A stretch of 42,957 nt of DNA from Amylostereum areolatum. Taxonomy: Eukaryota > Basidiomycota > Agaricomycetes > Russulales > Stereaceae. The stretch spans positions 1 to 42,957 of the forward strand of contig SAXG01000153.1 of assembly GCA_012932865.1 (NCBI GenBank), written 5' to 3'. The position numbers and the translations under genes are program-made. The notes beneath the pieces are model-generated. The model saw nothing but the letters and a program-made list of their open reading frames with translations, was not told the origin of the DNA and ran no database searches. This document shows, one piece after another, positions 10,852 to 20,168 of this stretch (position 1 is its first letter; the number at the start of each line of letters is the position of its first letter).

Positions 10852-10942
10852 GATAAGTTTGATCGCGTATACGATCATCTACGTCCACTGCATAGCATGT
10901 ACTATTCATCTTCAACTTGGCACATGATGTATTTTAGGCACT

Positions 10943-11916
10943 CTACCGCCAATGATCCATAAAGTTACGAAGGACGTCCATATACCTTTCGCGCTCCTCC
11001 CAGTGCGGCATGTGCGAAGATTCAGCAAATTTGACCCATTTGACCTTGTCCATGTTCCAAAAGAACGGACCGCAGACCTCGTCCGTCATGTAATCGTACT
11101 CGCCATTAATCAGGAGAGCGGGGACGTCGATGAGGTGTATTTCAGCGCGGAAGTCCCAAATGTCGTTGAAGATGGTTTCCTTCCTATACACACACGGGTA
11201 CCAGTGAGTCTTCGCTCAACTTCATAAATCAAAGGATCCCACAATGCTGCCCATACGCGTTCGCCATCGCCAGCTTGCTGCGACAGCGTGAATAGTATCT
11301 CCTCTGGGAAGGGCTTCACTCTGCACGCGTGCGACGCGTAGAAGGCCATCATCGCCTTTGCGTATTCGGGATCGTCCATCGTGCCGTTCTTCTCGTGTTG
11401 TTCGATCGTCTCCCCAACCCCTCCGGGCATCGCCCTCTCCATTCGCTTTACCGAGGCGTTGTACGACGCGGCGGTGGCGAGCGTGTTTGCGAGGACGACG
11501 CTCTTCAGGCCCCTAGGGTGGCGTCGGACAACGAGCTCGGCAACGACCATACCGCCCCAAGAGTGTCCGAGTAAGTGGTATGCATCCTCAACCTTGAAGT
11601 GGCGCACGACGTTTTCAACCTCGGCGATGAAGAGGTCGAACGACCAGAAGGAGACGGGTTTGTCGGGGAGGTGGGTCGAACGCGAGGAGCCGATCTGGTC
11701 GTAGAAGATGACGGGACGTGCGGAGGGACCGCCGCCTGTGGCGATGTCGGAGAGCGGGACGAGATAGTCGTGAGAGGTTCCCGGCGCGCCGTGGACGACG
11801 ATAAGGGGCGCGGGAGATGAAGGCGTGAGCTCTCCGACAAGTTTGTAGTAGGTTTCGAATATTTCGCCTCCATACGGGAAGGGTATCTTTCCTTCGGTGG
11901 GCTGTAGGTCTGGCAT
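10943..11916 (-). CDS. proline iminopeptidase-like alpha/beta hydrolase (S33)
   Basis: The model is complement(join(10943..11179, 11221..11916)), 310 aa. It belongs to the S33 peptidase group of alpha/beta hydrolases, which release N-terminal proline or hydrolyse amino-acid amides. Visible are the oxyanion motif HGAPG (42-46), YDQIGSS near 72-78, the nucleophile elbow GHSWGG with Ser119, NGEYDYMTDE with probable catalytic Asp261, and ESSHMPHWEE with His288. The 41-nt intron with a ggaag acceptor is the only short one that keeps LIYE joined to TIFNDIWDF. I chose the ATG at 11916 because the family starts just before IPFPYGG; an in-frame ATG at 12120 would add 68 residues without homology. It lies tail to tail with the first F-box gene, 91 bases apart. 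Confidence 0.85.
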
Positions 11917-12120
11917 CGCGAATAAAGATCTGGAAGGTATGGCACGTTGAGAACACACGTTATTCACATTTCCAGTGACTGTGCGCACCAAAACGTTCAA
12001 CCAGGACGCAGTATGAAGGGTGGAAGTCGGGAGTTGTGGCGTAACTCGGGTGTAACAGTTATCAGGAGGACGTCCAGGGTGCCTTATCAGGGACTCGATA
12101 CGTATCCTACGCAGTGACAT

Positions 12121-12791
12121 CAGTTTATGCCTTTAAGAAGTACGTTCTGGGATGGGCTGATTAGAATCATACTTGCTGGCGCGTTGTACTAGGTTGTACT
12201 ACATAGAATCAAATTTAAACAACAGCGCGGAGAAGATTCAGGCAAGTGGTAGTACTTACTTCAAGTTAGCAGCGCCGGCTCCAGCTGCATATTTTGCGAC
12301 GTCTCCAGCTGGATGGCCGCAACCCCCGGTGGTTCCCTGAAGGGGAACTGCCTGTGTGGTCCTTTTTATGCGCGATAAAAGAAACGAATCCAGAGGGACT
12401 CTATATAAGTGATACCGAGGAAACCAGACGAAGAAACATCGCCGGCAACGGCAAGGCCGGCCGGTGCCTCCGGCAGGCCGCGGCCGACGCTTTCCGGGAG
12501 ATGGAAATGGTTTTGTTCGCGGCCGCCATCGCCATGGCCGTGTACACCCAGCGCACGGCAAACCCTTCTTCTCTTCCATCTACTCCTCACGAGCCTCGGG
12601 GTTTCTCTCTCGCACATCCGCGACACCTTGCGCAACTCACGACAGATACATAGCAATCGGACCAAAACTCGGACTTTTCTCATTCCCGCCGTTCGGAGGC
12701 TCGCTTGGGTGACAGGTGTGCATCGGTCGTTCGAAGCTGTGCCGGATTCTTATGCAGCTGCGACAGATCTTTGCAACTGCTGGATGTGTAC
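12121..12791. other. intergenic region with TATA box and short ORF
   Basis: A ctatataag motif at 12399-12407 is oriented for plus-strand transcription, about 390 bases before the second F-box start. Between them is a short ORF listed separately. Nothing else is recognised. Confidence 0.4.
12501..12653 (+). CDS. possible 50-aa small protein with hydrophobic N-terminus
   Basis: ATG at 12501 opens MEMVLFAAAIAMAVYTQ, a short hydrophobic segment, followed by a Pro/Ser-rich tail ending at TAG 12651-12653. A TATA box lies about 100 bases upstream. The frame is open further upstream, and there is no family recognition. It could be an upstream ORF in the leader of the F-box gene at 12792 or chance. 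Confidence 0.2.
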   Translation: MEMVLFAAAIAMAVYTQRTANPSSLPSTPHEPRGFSLAHPRHLAQLTTDT

Positions 12792-14671
12792 ATGATTGCG
12801 CCGAAGACAAGGACGCCGGAGTCGGAGGGGACGGACAAAGACAAAGACGCTAGGTAAGTCCGACTCTCCCGTTCGTTCGTCCAAGCTCGTAACGCCACAT
12901 TCAGAGAGTTTTGGTTCGAAGCCGCGCGAGCGCGTTTCCTGAACGATCGAGACATCTCCTTGTCTTCCCTGGACCAAGAGATCGACGTCCTCCACGCGAT
13001 TGTACGCGCGGCCGAACGACGGAGGAACACCATGACGTTGGCGTCCCGTCTGCCCGCCGAAATCCTCGTCAAGATCTTCGCGTTCGTAAAGGACGGCGAG
13101 CCTTTCTCGCTCCCACCCGAAGATCAAGACGCCATCGACGGCCCAGGCGAGAGCGTGTGCGAGGATCTCGGGAACGCCATTGTGCGCGCACGGATGGGCT
13201 GGGTGACCGCAAGCCAGGTGTGCCAGTGTTGGCGGCAGGTACGCTTCACGATTCCGCTGTCTTTTTTTTCTTCTCGCGCTGATTCCGTGCGCAGGCCGCG
13301 CTGGGCGCGAGCGCTCTGTGGAAGGACATCAAGTACCGACGGTTGGGGTCCCGATGGTCGTTCGAGATGCTCCGCCGCTCGGGCCCTTCTTCCCCGCTCT
13401 CGCTCGAGATGGGCTCGTACTGGTGTCCCTCCCCCGGACAGTGCTGCAAAATCCACGACGCCCCCTCCTTTTTCAAAAGCGCGATCGAGACGGACGGCCA
13501 CAGGATCCAACAACTGTGTCTCGTGGACGAGAACGTATCCGAGTACATCGCGCACCTCGACCACGCCCTTCCCGCCCTAGACTCTTTCCGCGTCGAAAGC
13601 GATTTCAGGAGCCACGTCTCCCTTCCCCTCAAACTCCTCGCCGCGAACGCGCCGGCGCTGAAGAACCTGTGGCTGATAGGGATCACGCCCCTCGGCGCGT
13701 CCTCGACACCGTTCCGTGCCCTCACCTGCTTCGAGTTCGAGATGCGGATCGAGGGCGAGGAACACCACCTCTCCGAGGCGCAGATCCTCGACATCCTCCG
13801 CCAAATGCCCAGTCTCGAAGAACTGTCCTTCACCGAGGTCGGGTCCCCGACCTGGCGCGGAAAGAACGCTGCGAAGGACGAGAACCGTTCCGTCCACCTG
13901 CCCTCCTCGCTGAAGACCCTCAACATCACGGCCGTCTACCTGCCCAACCAAACCCGATGCATCGAGTTCTCCCACCGACTCCTGTCGCCGTCGGCGGCGT
14001 GGGGATACGCCTTCGACGCCATCCCGCCCACCTCGCTCACGAACCTCCTCTTCCAGCGCATGGGGCTCCTCAACCCGCCCACCGTCCTGCACCTCGAGAT
14101 CGACCACGCCAAGGACGCGTTCCACCTCTCCCTCTCCGCCACGCCCTGGCGCCCGTCCACGGGCGACACGCCCCTCGCCTCCTTCGAGCTCTCCCTCTCC
14201 GTGCGCCAGGCCATCCACACCCACTTTCCGAACCCGTGCCGTGGCGCGTCGCTCGGCAAGGTTGAGGACCTCACGCTGGAGGACGACGAGGAGACGTCGC
14301 GCGAGCGCTGGCTGGCGCTGTTCTTGGAGGCGAAGCGCGTGAAGCGGCTCCGGATCGTGGGCACGCCCGCCTTCGCCTTCTTCGCCCTCCTCGCAGAGTA
14401 CCCCGCCTCCCCCGCCGCCGCCTCCCAGCCCGCCATCTTTCCCAAGCTCGAAGGTCTCAGCGTCGTCGAGCTCGACAGGACGCCGTTGTTCGGGGAGCCG
14501 GCGGCGTTTCGGGGCGGGGAGGCACTTTTGGAGGGCGTGCGGGCGCGGCGGGCGCGGGGCGCACCGATACGGGACTTGAAGATCCCGCCGAGGTTCTTGG
14601 GGACGGGGTGGGCAGAGCTGTTGCGGAGGGAGGTGGCGAGTGTCGGGCCGAGCAGGGAGGGGTATTACTGA
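12792..14671 (+). CDS. F-box protein, intact paralogue
   Basis: The model is join(12792..12853, 12905..13238, 13295..14671), 590 aa. It is a predicted SCF substrate receptor. The N-terminus is charged, then EFWFEAARARFLNDRD and a coiled-coil-like stretch lead to the F-box, ASRLPAEILVKIFAFVKD through SQVCQCWRQ (about residues 55-130). A long leucine-rich C-terminal region follows, ending KIPPRFLGTGWAELLRREV. It shares intron positions, layout and the C-terminal motif with the gene at 8630-10851, so the two are tandem duplicates with the hydrolase between them. The uninterrupted reading RRRNTMTLASRLPAEI here shows what the MITE broke in the sister copy. Substrate unknown. Confidence 0.85.
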
Positions 14672-14939
14672 CCGTGGCCTCCGTCTGGTGCTCCCGTGTT
14701 TTGTTTTTTGGACCTTGTTTTGATTGTTCGGGCGGACGCTTTTGTAGCTCGTGTATTCTCCTTGCAGCTTTCCAATTGTACTACCATCCTCACGCACAAT
14801 CCTATACCCCCCGTCGTAGACTCGTAGGCGCACCCATCCTGGTCAAATTCGCAAACAAGTCGATGTACAGGATACGATACAACACGAGGACGATCGAACG
14901 GGATACGACGTACACGACGAGACTGAAACGAAAGGAGCC
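14672..14939. other. F-box gene 3' region
   Basis: T-rich downstream DNA between the stop of the F-box gene and the minus-strand pseudogene. No gene seen. Confidence 0.4.
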
Positions 14940-15790
14940 CACTATCCATTCAAACGAAGCCAGGGTCGTCGACGGCCATACCATTGTACCCCTCCCGATG
15001 CACGACGTCCTCCCCAAGCCGCTTCCAGAAAAACACGATGCTCGTCCACGATACGCCGCAGTTCCATATAGACAGGTGCGTGAGCCTCCCCGGCGCGGCG
15101 CAGAGCAGGCGGCGGTTGCTCTGGGAGGGGATGGTGGCCGCGTCCCCGTCCTCGAGGGGCGAAGGGAATCCAGTAGGCTTTAGAGCATTAGGAGGGACAG
15201 GTAGGGGCCAGTCACTGTTGTCGTCCAAGAACGGATATTCGTTCGACTCGTTCCTGGAGTCGAGGGAGAGGACGGAGGAAAAGGGAGGAAAAGGGAAGTA
15301 AGGTGAAGGCGTCAACGGTCAGCTCCACGACGCGATCGAGGTCCTTGTTCAGGGCGCGGAGGTCGCGCGCGACGTAGACCGTGTCGACGGTCATGCGCAG
15401 GTAGGATATGTTCAGCTTGAGGAAGGCGGCGCGGGCGAGGCAGAGGTCCGTCTATTGGCTCGGAACGGGGCCGGTCGGGACGTGGGACCAGGGGGCCTTG
15501 TGCGCGATGCCCCACGCTGCGAAACTGGGTGCAGAGAAAGATGAAGAGGGCGCGCGGAGGAGGAGGGTTCTCCTTCTGGGAGGTGTAGTCGGCGGTGGGG
15601 GTAGGAGGTCGAAGATCAAGGTAAGGGCCTCGACTGGAAGGGAGAAGATGGTGACCCGCACAATATTGGCAGGTGTAGGAGCGGCGGAGGGTACAGCGAG
15701 ATCGCCGGGGTCAGGCCGGGTCTCCTGGGAAGGGGAGACGACTTGAGTGGGGGAACTCTCTCCGGCGGATGTTCTCAGCGATGAGCTGGA
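14940..15790 (-). pseudogene. decayed F-box-like gene
   Basis: On the minus strand, FSLPVEALTLIFDLLPPPP (near 15660-15600) resembles an F-box start. The expected continuation FIFLCTQFRSV lies in a second frame. It is followed back in the first frame by AWGIAHKAPWSHV, a layout like the usual end of the domain (IAxxxPxLWxxI). A TAG then interrupts at 15452-15454, after which ARAAFLKLNISYLRMTVDTV and ALNKDLDRVVELTVDA continue in the same frame. After one more shift near 15310, RLTHLSIWNCGVSWTSIVFF follows near 15090-15030. Two compensating shifts, a stop and a further shift are too many for introns, so I call it dead. F-box-like assignment is by motif recall. Confidence 0.55.
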
Positions 15791-17794
15791 ATGAACAAGC
15801 GTGTTAGCGGGGCCTTTCAGTAATGTCGATACGCAAGAGACGCGCGTGCAGAAGGCGGGGGAAGGATGCGGGGGAAGGAGCGAGGGTTGGGGGCGGGTGA
15901 ATAACTCCAGTTCAAATGCCGTCGGCGCGGTTAAAAACTTGGCTTGGGAGAAGTCGTTGGAATGCGAAACACTGTGGAAAGAAATGCAACCCCAAAACCC
16001 GCGTGGGTTGCTTTGTCTCCTTCGTGGATGTATGTGTTCACGGGCGCGGTAGTCCTTGTCGCAGGGATATGAGCCGATTTGCGGTTTCTTGGGTGGTAAG
16101 AGATGGGGGAAGTTACGCGTAAGTGTATCGTCTTGCGTTGTTGAACCGTCGCCATACTGGATGGAATGCGGAAAGCGAAGAAGTTGTCGGCGTACTGCAT
16201 AGTGGAAGAAGTGAGTAGAGGACGCAATGGCGTTCGGGGCCGCCGCCCGCGAACGACCCATCTGCGGGACCGGCCGGCAAAGATACCGGTCAACTCATGA
16301 AGGTTGAAGCTTGAAGCTTGAAGGTCCATCCACTTTCCTCCGCCCCTTCTCTTTTCCTCCCGAGTTATTCTTTTCATCGACGCAAGCATGGGGACAAAGG
16401 ACCTCCTAGAAATGACCCGAAACGAACAAAGCTCGGTATAAGCCAAGTTTGACTGCCGACCAAAACCTCGTACGTTACCCCTTCTCCTCTACCTTTTCTT
16501 ATGACAGCATGTAACTGACCAAACCTGGTGTAAAACAGCCTCGATACTGGACGCGAGGCTTGGGCTATTTATCGTCGCCCTCAAGCACGATAATATGCTC
16601 ACCACGCCCGGGAACTCGTTTGGCCAGCTAGAGCATGTTATGGCGCGCACTTCATATCGTGGCAGAGATTCAAAAGGTGCTACACCGAGTGCTGGACTCG
16701 CCGGTATATCATGCTGGTGTCGCCGCCATGGAATGAGGCTGGGACCGGTTTTTTTCCGCCCGCGAACTTCAAAGGTATGTCGTCCTCGATCTCGACAACG
16801 AGCGTCGTGCTCACCGCCTTGATAGAGCATACTTACTTTGTAATCCCCGCATCGCCTCGGGTCGCCCGGCATGAAAGCCCCATCCGTTGTCACCCCCAAC
16901 CGCTACACAAATTTCTGTCTATTCCCGAGTCGAGCATCCTCACCTCCGATCCCTGGTACACGCAAATTCGCACAAAACGCCTTTGAGGAAGCTACGAAGC
17001 GATCGCGTGGATGCCAAGCCTGCTCCACGCTTCCACACTGTCCTCCCTGCCGCTAGCGAACGCCGGCGCAAGCGCGAGCACAGTTCCATGGAGGCTGAGA
17101 GGCGCGCTGAGGGTTGGTCGCTCGCTTGTGGGGAGACACTGTGAGTGGTGTTGCTCGCCCTTGTCCTGTCTTACTTTTCCACTTCTGAATATGATATGTC
17201 TTCCTGTCATCTCCTCCCGCCCTCCTGTCCTTACCAACGCTTCACAACTGATTTCCTTTCACTTTCTTCGCGCTGTTTTGCTCTATATCATCCGCCCTCC
17301 GCATCACCCCGCCTTATACTTCCCGAACGCGTGGCTATGTACCCGTCACCGTATCTCATACCCGAAGACATCTTTTCTCATTTTTTGTCATCGTCCCTTC
17401 CTGTTGCTGTTGATATACTGGACGCTTACAGCCTGACTTCGACAGAAATCACGGTATCATCACTATACCTACACTGCCTATGCTCGCCTTGCCTCCGTCC
17501 TGGGGACTCCAAGCCGAATATTGCGCATACAGCCACCCAATATCTTACAATCGCGGTACTGAACTCCACTTCGCCATGGCCCTCCCTCCATCGAAACCAG
17601 TCGGTGCGCACAGGCGCGCAAGCGCGGTTTGTTGTTCGAGCTTCGCTCTATACTCAGCACTTGCGTTTCTTCCGTCCTTCATCTCAAGAGACGACACGGC
17701 TTTCAGGACAACCCAAATAAAAACTGTGGCTGGTCGAAAACGAGGACGAGCATCCAAATCTACGTTCCAACGTCCAACAACTCGCCTCCTCAAA
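15791..17794. other. no supported gene; possible minus-strand exons
   Basis: On the minus strand MQYADNFFAFRIPS (near 16198-16157) can be spliced at a gtatgg donor to KPQIGSYPCDKDYRAREH (near 16088-16033), which looks protein-like but is not recognised. The minus-strand stretch 16489-16899 includes GAFMPGDPRRCGDYK followed by a gtaagt donor. At 16308-16325 the unit tgaagct is repeated; the same unit recurs at 25210-25231. The plus-strand part from about 17150 is C/T-rich and probably the old upstream region of the dead dehydrogenase. Confidence 0.3.
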
Positions 17795-19060
17795 GTGCCT
17801 CCTCAACTCGTGTGACTTATTACCGGGATCTCGTACGTCTCCCTTTAACCTCTTCGGCTACTTTTGGCATCAATTGACAGCACGCAACAGCTACGGCCTC
17901 GGCCGCGACCTCGCCATTATCACTCTCAACCATAGCAAAAAACCTCGAGATCATCGCATCCGCGCGTGCTCGCTCGTTCAGCCAGTTAAACGACCTCAAA
18001 GCCCAAAAGCACAAACATGTTGAGCTAAACGTGACCTCGCCGCTCGAAATACTCCATGGTGGGGTGGGGCGCGCGACTGCGTTGGACGGAAGGGTCGATG
18101 TTCTGGTCCACACTGCTGGTAGGTCTGATCCTCGTCGCAGTGAAGTAAGGGTGCGACTGACTTGGGGGATCTAGGCTACGTCGGTGTCGGCTCTTTGAAG
18201 GAAACTATGTTGGTTCTATCCCGTTTTTGTTATGCTGGATCTTTACCTATGACCACAAATGCAGGCCGGAGGAAAACCTACGCCCGGTTCGGGTGCGTCC
18301 CTTATTGTTACTTACCAGCACTTCCCGCGACTCCCTATCGACTATTCAGCATCAATGCGTTCGGTCCGCTCAACGTAACGCGCGCTTTCTTGCCCAGTAT
18401 GCGCGCCGGCAAGTCTGGCACCGCTGTCTGGCTCGGATCGATGGCAGGCCGGAAGTACGCTCCTCCCTCTCCCGTCCACCCTCTCATCTCGCCCTCAATC
18501 ATCTCTTTCTCCAGCCCCCTCGCCAACGGTGGACTTTCCGCTTCTACAAGAGCAGTTAACCGCTGTATGTCCTCACTCATTCTTCTTCGCCCATCTCTAT
18601 ACCAATAACGGCGACACTTAGCCTTTGCAGAGGCCTTGAACGCGGAGATCGCGCCCCTCGGCCTCAGCAGCTTCGTCATCGAAGCCGGCGGCTTCCGCAC
18701 CGCAATGCTTAACATGAACAGACGCCCCCCGTCCCGCGGACTACGCTCCAATCGCAAGCCCTGTCAACGCACTCTTCCTCGGTGTGCTACGTCTCCCTTG
18801 AGTTTCCGCGTGCGATCGAGACTGACAAGCGGGCGCTGGGGACAGCGGCAGAAGCCTGGGGACCCGAGGAAGGCCGTGGCGCCGGTGGCCGATCTCGTGC
18901 GCGGGGACGGCGTGGCGCAAGGTGCCTACGGTCAGCGCGAGCTCCCTATAGCCGAAACCGAGCGCACTCTCCTTCAACTCCAGGCCGGCATCGACACTCC
19001 AAACACAAAAATGAGCGACTATGCTCTACCGAGTCCACCAGTACGATTTCCCTGTAACCA
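17795..19060 (+). pseudogene. dead short-chain dehydrogenase/reductase copy
   Basis: This is a diverged copy of the intact gene at 27652-28999. At the start, GTG (17795) replaces ATG and TGA (17813) replaces the Trp codon of the sister's SQLVWLITG. The donor and the next exon YGLGRDLA follow. After a shift at the A-run near 17940 the reading continues IIASARARSFSQLNDLKAQK and GRVDVLVHTAG. Later exons give VGVGSLKETM, INAFGPLNVTRAFLPSMRAG, SGTAVWLGSMAG, PLANGGLSASTRAVNR, ALNAEIAPLGLSSF and QRQKPGDPRKAVAPVADLVR, each aligning with the live copy. The active-site Tyr of YxxxK is replaced (SASTRAV), so even spliced it would be catalytically dead. Introns match in number and place. Confidence 0.85.
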
Positions 19061-19099
19061 GCTATGAGACCGCGGCAACCTTAGGATGAATTCTGTGAC

Positions 19100-19700
19100 A
19101 TGGGCTAGTGCTTGTTCTACATCTCCTAGAGGCCTTAGCCATGGCGGTCAGCAGTACACGGGCGACTTTTATACTGTCGCCGAGTTCGACGTGTTGGTCG
19201 TTGCCTCTACCTTCTTCCGATCATGTATTCTACATTCTCTACTTCTTTTCCAATATACCGTCGCCGTATTGCGACCGTTGTATCTTCCTTTCCTGTGTCC
19301 TTCTTCTTTGAGCCTTCCTTAGACTAGCATCTCTCGACTGTGCCATTTTTGACTTGAAAGGTAAGTTCACAAATCGTTCATCCTAATCTCTGCGCTAATC
19401 CCAAACCCTTACAGACTACAGTTTTTAAGACGAACATATTGCCGCGAGTTGACATCATTTCTCAGCACCGTATTGGTACGTGTCGTCGCGGCATCGTTCG
19501 CCTTGCGTAGACTTGACTGGCATGACCCGACGACACTCACCTTCCCTTCAAAATACCATCGTGTCAAGGTGGGGCGTTTACGCAAGATTCGCACGCGCAG
19601 AGATGAGACGGCCTATAGATGCACCTGACGCTCAACGTAGGGCTCACCAAGGTTTGTATATTCACGATTAAATCGGCAATCAAGGTCCTCTAAGTGCTAA
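19100..19700 (+). repeat. diverged copy of the dehydrogenase upstream region
   Basis: Segments here resemble the 0.9 kb upstream of the live dehydrogenase. Near 19245, ttccaatataccgtcg matches ttgcaatataccgtcg near 26858. Near 19567-19640, gtttacgcaagattcgcacg and ggcctatagatgcacc match gtctacgcaagacccacacg and ggcctatagatgcacc near 27493-27545. The block lies downstream of the dead copy rather than upstream, as expected for a tandem array with the neighbouring gene lost. Confidence 0.5.
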
Positions 19701-19728
19701 CTACACGGCGTTGTATCAGGGACTTCTT

Positions 19729-20004
19729 TCAGATATGATCATAGGACGGTGTACCCTGGTTGCTGAACGCAAAGCGTGACGTTGGTAGCTTGTTATCCTT
19801 GTACAATGAATGCTCGTCGCGGAAACCGGGCGGAAAGGTGATGGTGAACTTGGAGCTGATATTAAACTCTATCACCCCGTTCGGAAGGTACGGACTTTGA
19901 ATCTGTTGGTCCTGGGCTGGCTCCTCGAGGGCGATTGGATAGCAGGTCATCCCATTGAACCTTACACGACACACCGCACACCACGTTCCTGATATGCCTT
20001 GCAT
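19729..20004 (-). CDS. 91-aa hypothetical protein opposite STAND gene 1
   Basis: An ATG at 20004 opens MQGISGTWCAVCRVRF, with further stretches YLPNGVIEFNISSKFTITF and RDEHSLYKDNKLPTSRFAF before TGA at 19729-19731. The composition (Phe, Tyr, Asn, alternating hydrophobic residues) is like a folded beta-rich protein and unlike the low-complexity DNA next to it. It has no signal peptide or recognised domain. It starts 165 bases from, and points away from, the STAND gene start, with the pyrimidine tract between them. It may be a separate small gene or the last exon of a longer minus-strand gene whose start was lost to repeat expansion. Family unknown. Confidence 0.35.
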   Translation of the reverse strand: MQGISGTWCAVCRVRFNGMTCYPIALEEPAQDQQIQSPYLPNGVIEFNISSKFTITFPPGFRDEHSLYKDNKLPTSRFAFSNQGTPSYDHI

Positions 20005-20009
20005 ATATA
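20004..20009 (+). promoter_or_regulatory. TATA box of STAND gene 1
   Basis: TATATA within gcatatatac lies 160 bases before the ATG at 20169. A start about 30 bases downstream would make nearly the whole leader pyrimidine tract. Confidence 0.45.
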
Positions 20010-20027
20010 CGTGCCGGTCTTCTGTTA

Positions 20028-20161
20028 GGGTCTCCCCCTCCCCCTCTCCCTCTCCCTCCCCCCTCCCCCTCCCCCTCTCCCTCTCCCTCCCCCTCCCCCT
20101 CCCCCTCTCCCTCTCCCTCCCCCTCCCCCTCCCCCTCTCCCCTCTCCCCTCTCCCCTCTCC
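20028..20161 (+). repeat. (CTCCCC/CTCTCC)n polypyrimidine tract
   Basis: About 130 bases of almost pure C and T in units of ctcccc, ctctcc and cccctct end 8 bases before the start codon at 20169. Such a homopurine-homopyrimidine mirror repeat can form triplex DNA and is prone to length change. Confidence 0.95.
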
Positions 20162-20168
20162 ATCGGTC

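Noticed and set aside
11917..12120. N-terminal extension of the hydrolase from the ATG at 12120
   Set aside because: The extra 68 residues have no family similarity; the usual start lies just before IPFPYGG.
16489..16899. 136-codon minus-strand open frame
   Set aside because: Partly protein-like, but an internal gtaagt donor and lack of a recognised domain leave no consistent gene model.
20028..20161. CRISPR-like array
   Set aside because: It is a simple-sequence repeat without spacers, in a eukaryotic genome.
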